A stretch of DNA of 64,000 bases from Bacteroidia bacterium. GTDB taxonomy: Bacteria; Bacteroidota; Bacteroidia; B-17B0; Aurantibacillaceae. This document shows, piece after piece, positions 42,968-51,900 of the stretch. The stretch is taken from positions 930,001 through 994,000 of the forward strand of contig JAEUTN010000014.1 in the NCBI GenBank assembly GCA_016787895.1, written 5' to 3'. The translations under genes and the position numbers were made by a program. The notes beneath the pieces were generated by a model. The model saw nothing but the letters and a program-made list of their open reading frames with translations. It did not search any database and had not been told where the DNA came from. The stretch's first letter is position 1; the number at the start of each line of letters is the position of its first letter.

Positions 42968-44827
42968 ATGCGACTGCTGATAACCGCTCTGCTTATGTGT
43001 CCCGCGCTTTTGCTTGCCCAATCCGGCCCGGCAGGTGTCGGAAACCCGACAAACAATGCTCTTTGGCTGAAAGCCGATGCGGGCACAAGTTCAACCATTA
43101 ACGCCACGGCCATTTCTTCCTGGAACGACCAATCGGGAAATGGTATAAACGCCAGCCAAACGGTTGCCGCACAACAACCCTCTTATACTTCCAATGTGCT
43201 GAATGGTTTTCCGGCCATACAATTCGACAATGTAAACGGAGCAAACGTGAACGACAAAATGCTTGGTCCCGATTCGCCCCTTTTGGACAATACCAGCGGA
43301 TATAGTTTTTTTATGGTGACACGGCCACAAAACGTGGACAACAACGCCAGGGTGATTGTTTCCAAACGAACGGCTGTAGCTGTTGACCAATCGTTCATGC
43401 AGTTCTTTTTTACCGGGAGTCGGTTCTACACCGACATTCAATCCAATAACAACAGGTACAATACCTCTGCCACTTTTGCTGCGAATACCAATTACATTAT
43501 TGGCCAGTTCTACGACGGCACACTCGCAGCCGCCTCGCGATGCAGCACCTTTATTAATTCTGGTCTGGATGTTACTTCTACAGAATCCAGCACACTGGTT
43601 ACCGACAATGTGTCTCCTTTGGTTGTAGGGTCAACAGATGCCGGTGACCCAAGGCCATTTGGGGGCTATATCGCTGAAGTGATTATATACAGAAGTGCTC
43701 TTAACGAAGCGGCGAGAATCATAGTTGACAATTACCTTTCGGCCAAATACAACATTGCCTTAAGTGCCAACAACCGGTATTCAGGGGATGATGCGGGCAA
43801 TGGAGATTTTGATTTTGAAGTGTGCGGGGTAGGTCAGGAAAGTTCAGGAAGCAGCACGTCTTTTTCAAGTTCCGTTTCAGGAGGCTTGGGAGTCTCGGTG
43901 AATTCAGGATTGGACAACGGAGATTACCTGCTGGCAGGGCATAATTCCTTTACCAACAATGCTACCTATTTGGATGTGGCGGGCATGACAGGTAGTTTGA
44001 ATGCGCGTTGGAGCCGAATTTGGTATTTCGACATTACCAATACATCTACTTCTATCAACGCAAATCTTGAATTTGACTTAAGCGATGGTGATGTTGGAGC
44101 CATTAGTCCCGGCCCCGCGGCTAATTATGTATTGTTGTACCGCAGTGGACTGAGTGGCAACTGGACCGAGCTGAGCACTGCGAGTTCAGTGAGTGGGGAT
44201 AAGATCAACTTCAACTCCCTTACACTTACCGCAGATGGTTATTATACGATAGGTACCCATGAGTTCAATGCGAGTCCCTTGCCGGTTGAATTACTTTCCT
44301 TCGACGTTTCCTTATGCAAAAGCGGGGTGTGTATGCAATGGATTACTGCTTCCGAAAAAAACAGTGCTTATTTTGTACTGGAGCGAAGCAACAATGGGAT
44401 TGACTTTGAATTTTTAACCCAAACCAAAGCAGCCGGAAACAGTGCCATTGAAATGGCTTACCTGGAAACGGATTTTAAACCTCTGGCCGGCACCAGTTAT
44501 TACAGGCTAAAACAATTTGATAAGGATGGTACCCTTCAAATGACCGTATTAAGAAGTATTGAATACCAGCAAAGCGCCAAACTGTATGTGTTCCCAAATC
44601 CAAGTTCAGGCACGTTCTCACTCAACCTCCAGGGAATAACCGGGGAAGAAGTACTGGTGGTGATTCTTGACGATTCAGGAAAGGAATTGTATTCAAAGGT
44701 ATGGTTGAGCAGCGATGAAGACGTGGTGAAGGGAGTGGATTTACAGGGACAGTTGCCTCCCGGACTTTATCACATTTCGGCTTGTTCAAGACAGAAATTT
44801 TACTCTTCCCGTTTGCTTATCAAATAA
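42968..44827 (+). CDS. Secreted LamG-like protein with T9SS type A sorting domain
   Basis: 619 residues from the ATG at 42968, which begins the signal peptide MRLLITALLMCPALLLAQ. The next 240 residues look like a concanavalin-A/LamG-type jelly roll (WLKADAGT, WNDQSGNGINA, YIAEVIIYRSAL). A Ser/Gly-rich strand region and an FN3-like segment (PVELLSFDVS, NNGIDFEFL) follow. The sorting domain begins at VFPNPSSGTF. Such proteins are often surface adhesins or glycan binders; the ligand is unknown. The open frame upstream of 42968 lies over the promoter. Confidence 0.85.
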   Translation: MRLLITALLMCPALLLAQSGPAGVGNPTNNALWLKADAGTSSTINATAISSWNDQSGNGINASQTVAAQQPSYTSNVLNGFPAIQFDNVNGANVNDKMLGPDSPLLDNTSGYSFFMVTRPQNVDNNARVIVSKRTAVAVDQSFMQFFFTGSRFYTDIQSNNNRYNTSATFAANTNYIIGQFYDGTLAAASRCSTFINSGLDVTSTESSTLVTDNVSPLVVGSTDAGDPRPFGGYIAEVIIYRSALNEAARIIVDNYLSAKYNIALSANNRYSGDDAGNGDFDFEVCGVGQESSGSSTSFSSSVSGGLGVSVNSGLDNGDYLLAGHNSFTNNATYLDVAGMTGSLNARWSRIWYFDITNTSTSINANLEFDLSDGDVGAISPGPAANYVLLYRSGLSGNWTELSTASSVSGDKINFNSLTLTADGYYTIGTHEFNASPLPVELLSFDVSLCKSGVCMQWITASEKNSAYFVLERSNNGIDFEFLTQTKAAGNSAIEMAYLETDFKPLAGTSYYRLKQFDKDGTLQMTVLRSIEYQQSAKLYVFPNPSSGTFSLNLQGITGEEVLVVILDDSGKELYSKVWLSSDEDVVKGVDLQGQLPPGLYHISACSRQKFYSSRLLIK

Positions 44828-44851
44828 ACGTTTCAAACTAAAAAATCAGTT

Positions 44852-44859
44852 TATCTTTG
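44852..44859 (+). promoter_or_regulatory. -7 box TATCTTTG of the VOC gene
   Basis: Exact TAnnTTTG match ending 7 nt before the ATG at 44867. No clear -33. The mRNA leader would be very short. Confidence 0.5.
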
Positions 44860-44866
44860 TTCAGCT

Positions 44867-45931
44867 ATGAACAATTACATTATTTCCGGTATACAGCAAG
44901 TGGGCATAGGCGTTGCCAACGTGCACGAAGGCTTTAACTGGTACAACCGCATGTTTGGCATGGACATTCCTGTTTTTGAGGAAGCCGCTGAAGCCAACTT
45001 AATGCTGCCTTATACAGGCGGTCAGCCTCACAAACGCCACGCCATACTGGCCATCAACATGAAGGGCGGAGGAGGATTTGAAATCTGGCAATACACCAGC
45101 CGTGTGCCTCAGGCCGCTAAATTTAAAGCACAACTGGGCGATCTGGGGTTGTTTTGCGCGAAAATTAAAACGGATAATATTAACGCAAGTTATTCTGAAT
45201 TGCGTGCCAGGGGCGTAAAATTGCTTGGCGACATCAGCAGCAATCCCCAGGGTAAAAAACACTTTTTTGTGGAAGACCCTTTTGGGAATTTGTTTGAAAT
45301 TATTGAGGAGGATGTTTGGTTTGGAAATGGCCAGCAACACACCGGAGGCCCTATAGGCATGATCATTGGAGTGAGTAACCTTCAAAAATCCATACAATTT
45401 TACAACGACATTTTGGGTTATGATAAAGTGTTGTATACGGGAGAGGACAGTTATACCGATTTATCCGTATTGCCGGGAGGCGCTGTAACGGCCAAACGCG
45501 CCATACTCACACACAGTCAAAAGCGTGTAGGCCCCTTCTCCAGATTGTTTGGGAATTCCTACATTGAACTGGTAGAAGCCAAGAACTATACCCCAAGAAA
45601 AATTTTTGAGAACCGTTATTGGGGCGATTTAGGCTTTATTCACCTGTGTTTCGACATTAAAAACATGGCTGCACTGAAGCTCAAATGCGAAGCCTCCGGT
45701 CACCCTCTTACTGTTGATGGGGGTGCGGGATTTGAAATGGGGGAGGCCGCAGGGCACTTCACTTACATTGAAGACCCGGATGGTACCTTGATAGAATTTG
45801 TAGAGACCAAAAAAATTCCCATCCTGAAAAAGTTCGGATGGTACCTTGACCTGCGCAAACGCAAACCCGAAAAACCCTTGCCGGATTGGATGCTGAAAAG
45901 CATGGCGATGAACAGGAAGAAGGCGGTTTAG
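44867..45931 (+). CDS. Protein with two VOC (glyoxalase/dioxygenase-type) domains
   Basis: 354 residues, cytoplasmic. Two vicinal-oxygen-chelate halves, about 5-150 and 162-315, each open with a GIxQVGI or GMIIGVSN strand. Each ends in a metal-ligand strand, EDPFGNLFE (136-144) and EDPDGTLIE (302-310), whose last Glu is the usual metal ligand. A basic tail of 40 residues follows. The tandem plan occurs in extradiol dioxygenases, 4-hydroxyphenylpyruvate dioxygenase-like enzymes and lactoylglutathione lyases. The sequence does not point to one of them and no pathway gene is adjacent. The reaction is open. Confidence 0.82.
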   Translation: MNNYIISGIQQVGIGVANVHEGFNWYNRMFGMDIPVFEEAAEANLMLPYTGGQPHKRHAILAINMKGGGGFEIWQYTSRVPQAAKFKAQLGDLGLFCAKIKTDNINASYSELRARGVKLLGDISSNPQGKKHFFVEDPFGNLFEIIEEDVWFGNGQQHTGGPIGMIIGVSNLQKSIQFYNDILGYDKVLYTGEDSYTDLSVLPGGAVTAKRAILTHSQKRVGPFSRLFGNSYIELVEAKNYTPRKIFENRYWGDLGFIHLCFDIKNMAALKLKCEASGHPLTVDGGAGFEMGEAAGHFTYIEDPDGTLIEFVETKKIPILKKFGWYLDLRKRKPEKPLPDWMLKSMAMNRKKAV

Positions 45932-45996
45932 CCACTGTTTTTGCTTTTTTTGGCCGCTGAAAGAACCGTGTAGCATGAGGTTCGTTTTCTTTTCAA

Positions 45997-46004
45997 TACC
46001 TTTG
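45997..46004 (+). promoter_or_regulatory. -7 box TACCTTTG of the dihydrouridine synthase gene
   Basis: Exact match ending 4 nt before the TTG start codon at 46009, so transcription would begin about where translation does. Confidence 0.55.
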
Positions 46005-46008
46005 TCCC

Positions 46009-46989
46009 TTGCCCAAAATAGGACATATTCAACTTCCTGAATTTCCGCTTTTGCTCGCTCCTATGGAGGATGTAAGCGATCCCCCTTTTCGTTACGTATG
46101 CAAACAATACGGGGCCGATTTGATGTACACCGAATTTATCAGCAGTGAGGGTTTGATTCGCGATGCCATTAAAAGCCGCAAAAAGCTGGATATTTTTGAT
46201 TATGAACGTCCCATTGGTATTCAAATTTTTGGAGGGGATGAAGAAGCCATGGCCCTTTCGGCAAAAATTGTGGATGCCACACAGCCCGATTTGGTGGACA
46301 TTAATTTTGGTTGTCCGGTGAAAAAAGTGGTGTGTAAGGGCGCCGGTGCCGGTGTATTAAAAGATGTGGACCTCATGGTGCGATTAACCAAAGCCGTAAT
46401 TAAAAGCACCAGTTTACCGGTTACCGTAAAAACCCGTTTGGGTTGGGATGAGAGCATGATCAACATCATGGAAGTGGCCGAACGCTTGCAGGACATAGGC
46501 GTACAAGCCCTTACCATTCACGGGCGAACACGTGCCCAGATGTACAAGGGCTCAGCGAACTGGAACCGCATTGCTGAGGTGAAAAACAATCCCCGTATTC
46601 ACATTCCCATTTTTGGAAACGGGGATGTGGACAGTCCGGAGAAAGCCCTGGAATACAAAAACAAATACGGGGTGGACGGTATCATGATTGGTCGCGCAGC
46701 CATTGGTTATCCATGGATTTTTAATGAGATCAAACATTACTTTGCCACCGGAGAACACCTTCCCAAACCTGAAATTTCAAACAGAGTAGAGGTATGCAAA
46801 ACCCATTTGCTGAAATCGGTGGAATGGAAAGGCGAAAAATTAGGGGTGCTAGAAATGCGCAACCATTATGCCAATTATTTTAAGGGCATTCCTAATTTTA
46901 AAGAAACCCGTACCAAATTGGTGACCCTCAACACGCTTGAGGAATTGCTCGGGGTATTGCAAAGCGTTGCTAATCTCGAATTGGCCTGA
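46009..46989 (+). CDS. tRNA-dihydrouridine synthase, DusB-like
   Basis: 326 residues, flavoenzyme that reduces uridine in the tRNA D-loop. The start is TTG at 46009: the family core (LLLAPMEDVSDPPFR) begins at residue 14, so the first in-frame ATG at M19 is too late. C102 in INFGCPVKKV is in the motif that carries the catalytic Cys in the family, and FMN-site segments TVKTRLGWD, ALTIHGRTRAQMYKG and GNGDVDSPEKA follow. DusB is the most likely subgroup, judging from the TEFISSEGL start. Single gene with its own -7 box. Confidence 0.9.
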   Translation: MPKIGHIQLPEFPLLLAPMEDVSDPPFRYVCKQYGADLMYTEFISSEGLIRDAIKSRKKLDIFDYERPIGIQIFGGDEEAMALSAKIVDATQPDLVDINFGCPVKKVVCKGAGAGVLKDVDLMVRLTKAVIKSTSLPVTVKTRLGWDESMINIMEVAERLQDIGVQALTIHGRTRAQMYKGSANWNRIAEVKNNPRIHIPIFGNGDVDSPEKALEYKNKYGVDGIMIGRAAIGYPWIFNEIKHYFATGEHLPKPEISNRVEVCKTHLLKSVEWKGEKLGVLEMRNHYANYFKGIPNFKETRTKLVTLNTLEELLGVLQSVANLELA

Positions 46990-46995
46990 TGACGT

Positions 46996-48804
46996 TTAGT
47001 CTTTAATCAGCTTCAAAGTTTGTGTGCCTTTTTGATCACTGAATTTTAAAAAGTACAGGCCTTTGCTCCACTCCCTTAAATTAAGTTCAAAAGCATATCC
47101 TGAAATTTCAGAACGGTAAACCAATCTTGAACTCAGATCCATCACCTCTATAACACCATTCACAGGTACTGTAAATACAAGCCGAACCAGTTCTGAAGCA
47201 GGATTTGGTATTATCCTGAACTGATTTTCACTATCCACCCATTCTGAAATTCCCACACATGGAACAACATTGATCATCTGAGAGGTGCTGAAGCTTGCGC
47301 CACTGCTGCTACAGGTAATAATCACATTAAAATAAGTGCTGACATAAAGTGTTGGACTCACCAAAGTGCTTAAAGTAGCCGAATTAATAGGCGTGAAAGG
47401 TCCCACCGGTGAAATGGTTCCCGATTGCCATTGGTAGGTTACAGCAGGGTTGGTGTAGCTTTGGGCTAGTCCTAAGATAGCAGGGCTACCATCACACACT
47501 ACCGAATTTGTAGGTACAATGGTGTTTGTACCCGGAATGCCAATGCAGGGACTGCAATTCATCACAGCTACCTGAGCTGCAAGTGTTGTGCTTTGAGCGC
47601 TGTTGGTGCAGGTAATCACCAAATTGTAAAATTGAGCTGAACTGAGACTAGGACTCACCAAAGTGTTAAGGCTGGCGCCCGGAATGGCGGTATAGGGACC
47701 GGCCAAAACGGAAGAGGAATACCATTGATAACTAAGGCCGCTCACTGAGAAGGAATTAGCAAGAGCCATAGAAGCCTGGCTGCCTGCGCAAACGGTTTGA
47801 TTGGAGGGAACAATTGAATTGCTGCCCGGCGCTCCGATACAGGGTGAATTACATATCATCAGATAAACAGATGAGCCGGTATTGAAGCTTAAGCCGCTGT
47901 TGGTACAGGTAATTATCACATTATAAAATACCGGAGTATTAAGCGGTGGACTTGAGTAGCTGGAGAGAGTAGCGCCTGATATAGAGCTGAAGGGTCCAAC
48001 AGGAGAAACCGTGGAACTTTGCCACTGATAACTGATGCCTGAACCAGTGTAGGTGTTGGCCAGACTTAAACTTACAGAACTTCCGGCACATATGGTTTGT
48101 GAAGCAGGCACAATTGAATTAATGGCTGGGGCTCCAAAACAATTGGTACAATTGCTGACGCTTATGGCCTGGGTGGTGGAAAAGGTTTGGTTGCTGTTAG
48201 TACAAGTAATTATGACTCCATAATAAATACTTGAATTTAAAGGCGGACTCACATAGTTAATTTGTGTTGCACCAAGGATACCAATATAGGGTCCGGCTTG
48301 AGTAGTCGATGAAAACCATTGGTATGTCAATCCACTATTGGTATAAGTGTTGACTAAGTTTAAACTGACTGTGCCTCCTGCGCATAGGCTTGGTGTGCTG
48401 GGAATTATGGTGTTGGAAGCAGGTGTGCCGGAACAGGGCGTGTTACAAGGCACAACAGTTACTGAAGTAGTTACACTAATACTCATACCACTGTTGGTGC
48501 AGGTGATAATTACATTAAAGTACGTGGATGTTGTAATTGTGGCGTTGGCTAAGGTACTTAAAGTGGCCCCGCTTACAGGTGAATAAGGGCCAACAGGAGA
48601 AACGGTGGAGCTTTGCCATTGGTAAGTTATGCCGCTTGATGTGTATGGCAGTAACAAGCCTAAACTAAATGAACTACCGGCGCAAGCTGTTGGTGAAGCA
48701 GGCACTATAGTGTTAGGAGAAGGAGCGCCGGTACAGGGATTTTGTGAGCGGGACTGAAAACTCAATATGATACAAAGGAGGAGAAAGAGTCGATGAAGTT
48801 TCAT
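46996..48804 (-). CDS. Secreted protein of five tandem ~100-residue Ig-like repeats with T9SS type A sorting domain
   Basis: 602 residues from the ATG at 48804 (signal peptide KLHRLFLLLCIILSFQSRS); the frame is open to 48918. Five repeats of about 97-100 residues follow. Each starts near CxGxPxxNxIVP, has CAGSxxSL in the second strand, a YQWxSS strand and a YNVIITCTNS strand, and ends in a Cys. The two conserved cysteine pairs suggest disulfides. The last 85 residues are a sorting domain from IIPNPASELV to KLIKD. Probably a surface stalk or adhesin; ligand unknown. Convergent with the dihydrouridine synthase gene. Confidence 0.85.
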   Translation of the reverse strand: MKLHRLFLLLCIILSFQSRSQNPCTGAPSPNTIVPASPTACAGSSFSLGLLLPYTSSGITYQWQSSTVSPVGPYSPVSGATLSTLANATITTSTYFNVIITCTNSGMSISVTTSVTVVPCNTPCSGTPASNTIIPSTPSLCAGGTVSLNLVNTYTNSGLTYQWFSSTTQAGPYIGILGATQINYVSPPLNSSIYYGVIITCTNSNQTFSTTQAISVSNCTNCFGAPAINSIVPASQTICAGSSVSLSLANTYTGSGISYQWQSSTVSPVGPFSSISGATLSSYSSPPLNTPVFYNVIITCTNSGLSFNTGSSVYLMICNSPCIGAPGSNSIVPSNQTVCAGSQASMALANSFSVSGLSYQWYSSSVLAGPYTAIPGASLNTLVSPSLSSAQFYNLVITCTNSAQSTTLAAQVAVMNCSPCIGIPGTNTIVPTNSVVCDGSPAILGLAQSYTNPAVTYQWQSGTISPVGPFTPINSATLSTLVSPTLYVSTYFNVIITCSSSGASFSTSQMINVVPCVGISEWVDSENQFRIIPNPASELVRLVFTVPVNGVIEVMDLSSRLVYRSEISGYAFELNLREWSKGLYFLKFSDQKGTQTLKLIKD

Positions 48805-48947
48805 TTGAATCAGATTAAAAAATGTACAAGGGCTTAACTTTTGTGGAATATAATTAAAGATAGAAAAAAAATCACTTCCATAATCATTTAACATTTTAAA
48901 CGAGGAACAGATATTCAACCTGAAGGCTCAGCATTCGCAGGATTGAT

Positions 48948-48955
48948 TATATTTG
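48948..48955 (+). promoter_or_regulatory. -7 box TATATTTG of the large secreted protein
   Basis: Exact match 15 nt before the ATG at 48971. It contains the TTG at 48953, which is therefore not the start codon. Confidence 0.55.
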
Positions 48956-48970
48956 ATTAAAGATTTGTTT

Positions 48971-51900
48971 ATGAAGAGTAACTCACTCAAATACCTTCTT
49001 CTGTTCTCGCTTTTTCTACTCTTTGGTACTTACAGAGCGCAAAAGCTCACCCAATTTTCAAGCGACACCATAAAATTTATGGGGGATCTCAGGACTTATT
49101 TTATTGATAATTCAGCCAACAAGGAACTGGCAGAGGATTACATTAAAACCATAGAAAAACTCTGGAAGGATAACGTGATTACAGGGTATTACAAAGAGAT
49201 TGCCATCACCACCGCAAATACCATGCTCAGCAAACGCATGAAACCCTATCCCTATTTTCAGGGCTATTTCAATACGCTCGTGAACAGCATACAATCCAAC
49301 CACAGCTTCGAAAACTTTGAGAACTGGCAGCTATGTGTGGATAAAATACTCACTTCAAAATCGAACAGAGGCGTTCAGGAATTTTTAAACATGAGCGAGA
49401 ACCTTTTTCGCGATAACACGTTTTACAAAACCCCTTCCTACCGCTATTACACGCGCGAACCCAATTTTGTATGCGAGTACGATTCCATTCCTTTATTGCG
49501 ATTTACCGAGATCACACTCATTGGTGCCAATCCCCGCGGGGACAGCATGGCCATAGAAGAAACCCGGGGCATTTATTTACCTACCACGGGGCGTTTTATA
49601 GGCAAAGGAGGAACCGTTAGTTGGGAAAAAGCGGGACTGGACGCTTCGGTAAACGCCACTTTAAAACGTTACACCATTGATTGCAAGTCGGGAACTTATT
49701 CCAGCGACAGTGCCGTTTTTAACGGTAAACAGTTTTTTGATAAACCTCAACTGGGCAAACTTACTGACCGCATTATTACTGAAAACAACGACGATTCCTA
49801 TCCCCGGTTTGATTCCTACAGCAAACGTTTGCTGGTGCGCAATATTTATCCGGATGTGGATTACGATGGAGGATTTGGTATGCGCGGGGCAAAATTTGTG
49901 GGCTCCGGAAGTGGCAGCAATCCGGCCCGGATCATATTCAGGCTGGAAGATAAAAAGTTTTTAGAAGTAACGGCCAAAGCCTTTGGTATGGGTGCCGATA
50001 AAATTGTCGCTAGTCCGGGAACCATCAAATTCTTTTTGGGTAAGGATACGATTTACCATCCGGGTCTCAGTTTTAATTACCAGGTTGAAAAACGCACCGT
50101 CACCATTTTGCGGGGCGACGATGGTCTTCAAAAAACACCTTTCCTCAATACTTTTCACATGATGGACATGTATTTTGAGCAGATTGTGTGGAACATAGAC
50201 GAACCTACCCTGGCATTTAATTTTTTGCCAAATAATTTTCAGGGAGAAGCCTTTTTTGAATCCTCCGATTTTTACAACCGCGACAAGGCCGAGGCTATAC
50301 GAATGGGTGAAAAGATTTCGCCCATCACCCGCATGATTGAGTATTACAACAAAGCGGGCAAGCCCGAAAGTTTCAGCGTGAGGGATTTCGCCATCGATAT
50401 CAAATTTATGGCCAACGATTTAAGACCCATCATTTTTAAAATGGCCATTTTTGGTTTGGTGTATTTCAATCCGGAGACCGACATGATTACCGTAAGGCAG
50501 CGTTTGTTTGATTATGCTGAGAATGCCAAACACAAACACGATTACGACATCATCACCCTGCACTCGGTAACTCCCGGAAAAGACAATGCCAATATGAATC
50601 TTCTCAATTTTGACCTCACCGTGCATGGGGTAAAAATGGTTTTGCTCAGCGATACGCAAAAGGTATTTATGTTCCCGAGAAACGGGGATATTGTTTTGAA
50701 AAAGAACAGGGACATGGAATTCAGCGGCACCCTCTCATCGGGTAAATTTGAGTTCATTGGCAAGGATTTTAAGTTTGATTACAAAGAATTTAAAGTGAGA
50801 ATGAATACCATCGATTCCATTAAAATCTTCGTACAATCAACCGAGCCCGATGTCAATGGAAATTACCCTTTCAAGAAAGTGCAAACCCTTATTGAAAATG
50901 TGAACGGAGAACTGCGCATTGACGCGCCAAAAAACAAAAGCGGATGGGGCAAAGCGCCCACCTTCCCAAGTTTTGAAAGTTTCAAGGAGAGTTTTGCCTT
51001 TTACGACAAACGCCAGATTTTTAAAGGCGTTTACAACCGCGATAAATTTTATTTCCGGCTCGACCCTTTTAAGATCGACAGTCTGGATAATTTCAGAAAC
51101 GAAGGGTTGAGGTTTAACGGAACCTTTTCGTCAGCAGGCATTTTTCCGGATTTTCAGGAACTACTCACCCTTCAGAAGGACTATTCGCTTGGCTTCATCC
51201 GGCAAAGTCCGCCCGAAGGATTTCCGATTTACAAAGGCAAAGGAAATTTCAAAGAAGAGATTCGTTTGAGTAACAAAGGATTGCGGGGGGGAGGCGATTT
51301 GAGCTTTTCAGCTAGTTATTCCAAAGTGCCTGACCTTCTCTTTTTTCCCGACAGCGCGAACGGCAACGCCAACACCTTTGATGTAAAAGAAGGCGATAAC
51401 CCCGAGTTTCCAATGGTGCACGGCGACACGGTGCGCCTCCATTTTATGCCTTACCAGGATTTATTACAAGCTTTTGATTTGAAAAAACCCTTTAAGGCGT
51501 ATAAAGAGAACGTGGATTTCAGGGGGCGTTTTGATTTGAGTTTTAAAGAACTCACCGGAAATGGAAAAGTGGACTTTGAAAAAGCCTCACTGATTGCAGG
51601 AAAAATTTTATTTGTGAAACGACGATTTTTCAGCGACACAGCCAATTTTCAGTTAAAGGCCTTCAACGAGGAGGGCTTTACCTTTAGTACGGTGAACGTA
51701 AATGCGAAAATAGATTTTGACCAGAGGCTGGGGGAATTTATTACCAATGGAGAAGGCTCTTATGTGAAGTTTGATAAAAACCAATACATCGCATTTATGG
51801 ACCGTTTCAAATGGTACATGGATGCAGAAGAAATTGAATTGGGAGATGAAAACAAAAAAATGGACCCTGATGCTGAGGAAAGTGGATTGGATCTGGAAGG

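Noticed and set aside
48953-48970. Upstream TTG start of the very large secreted protein
   Set aside because: The TTG is part of the -7 box; the signal peptide begins at the ATG at 48971.
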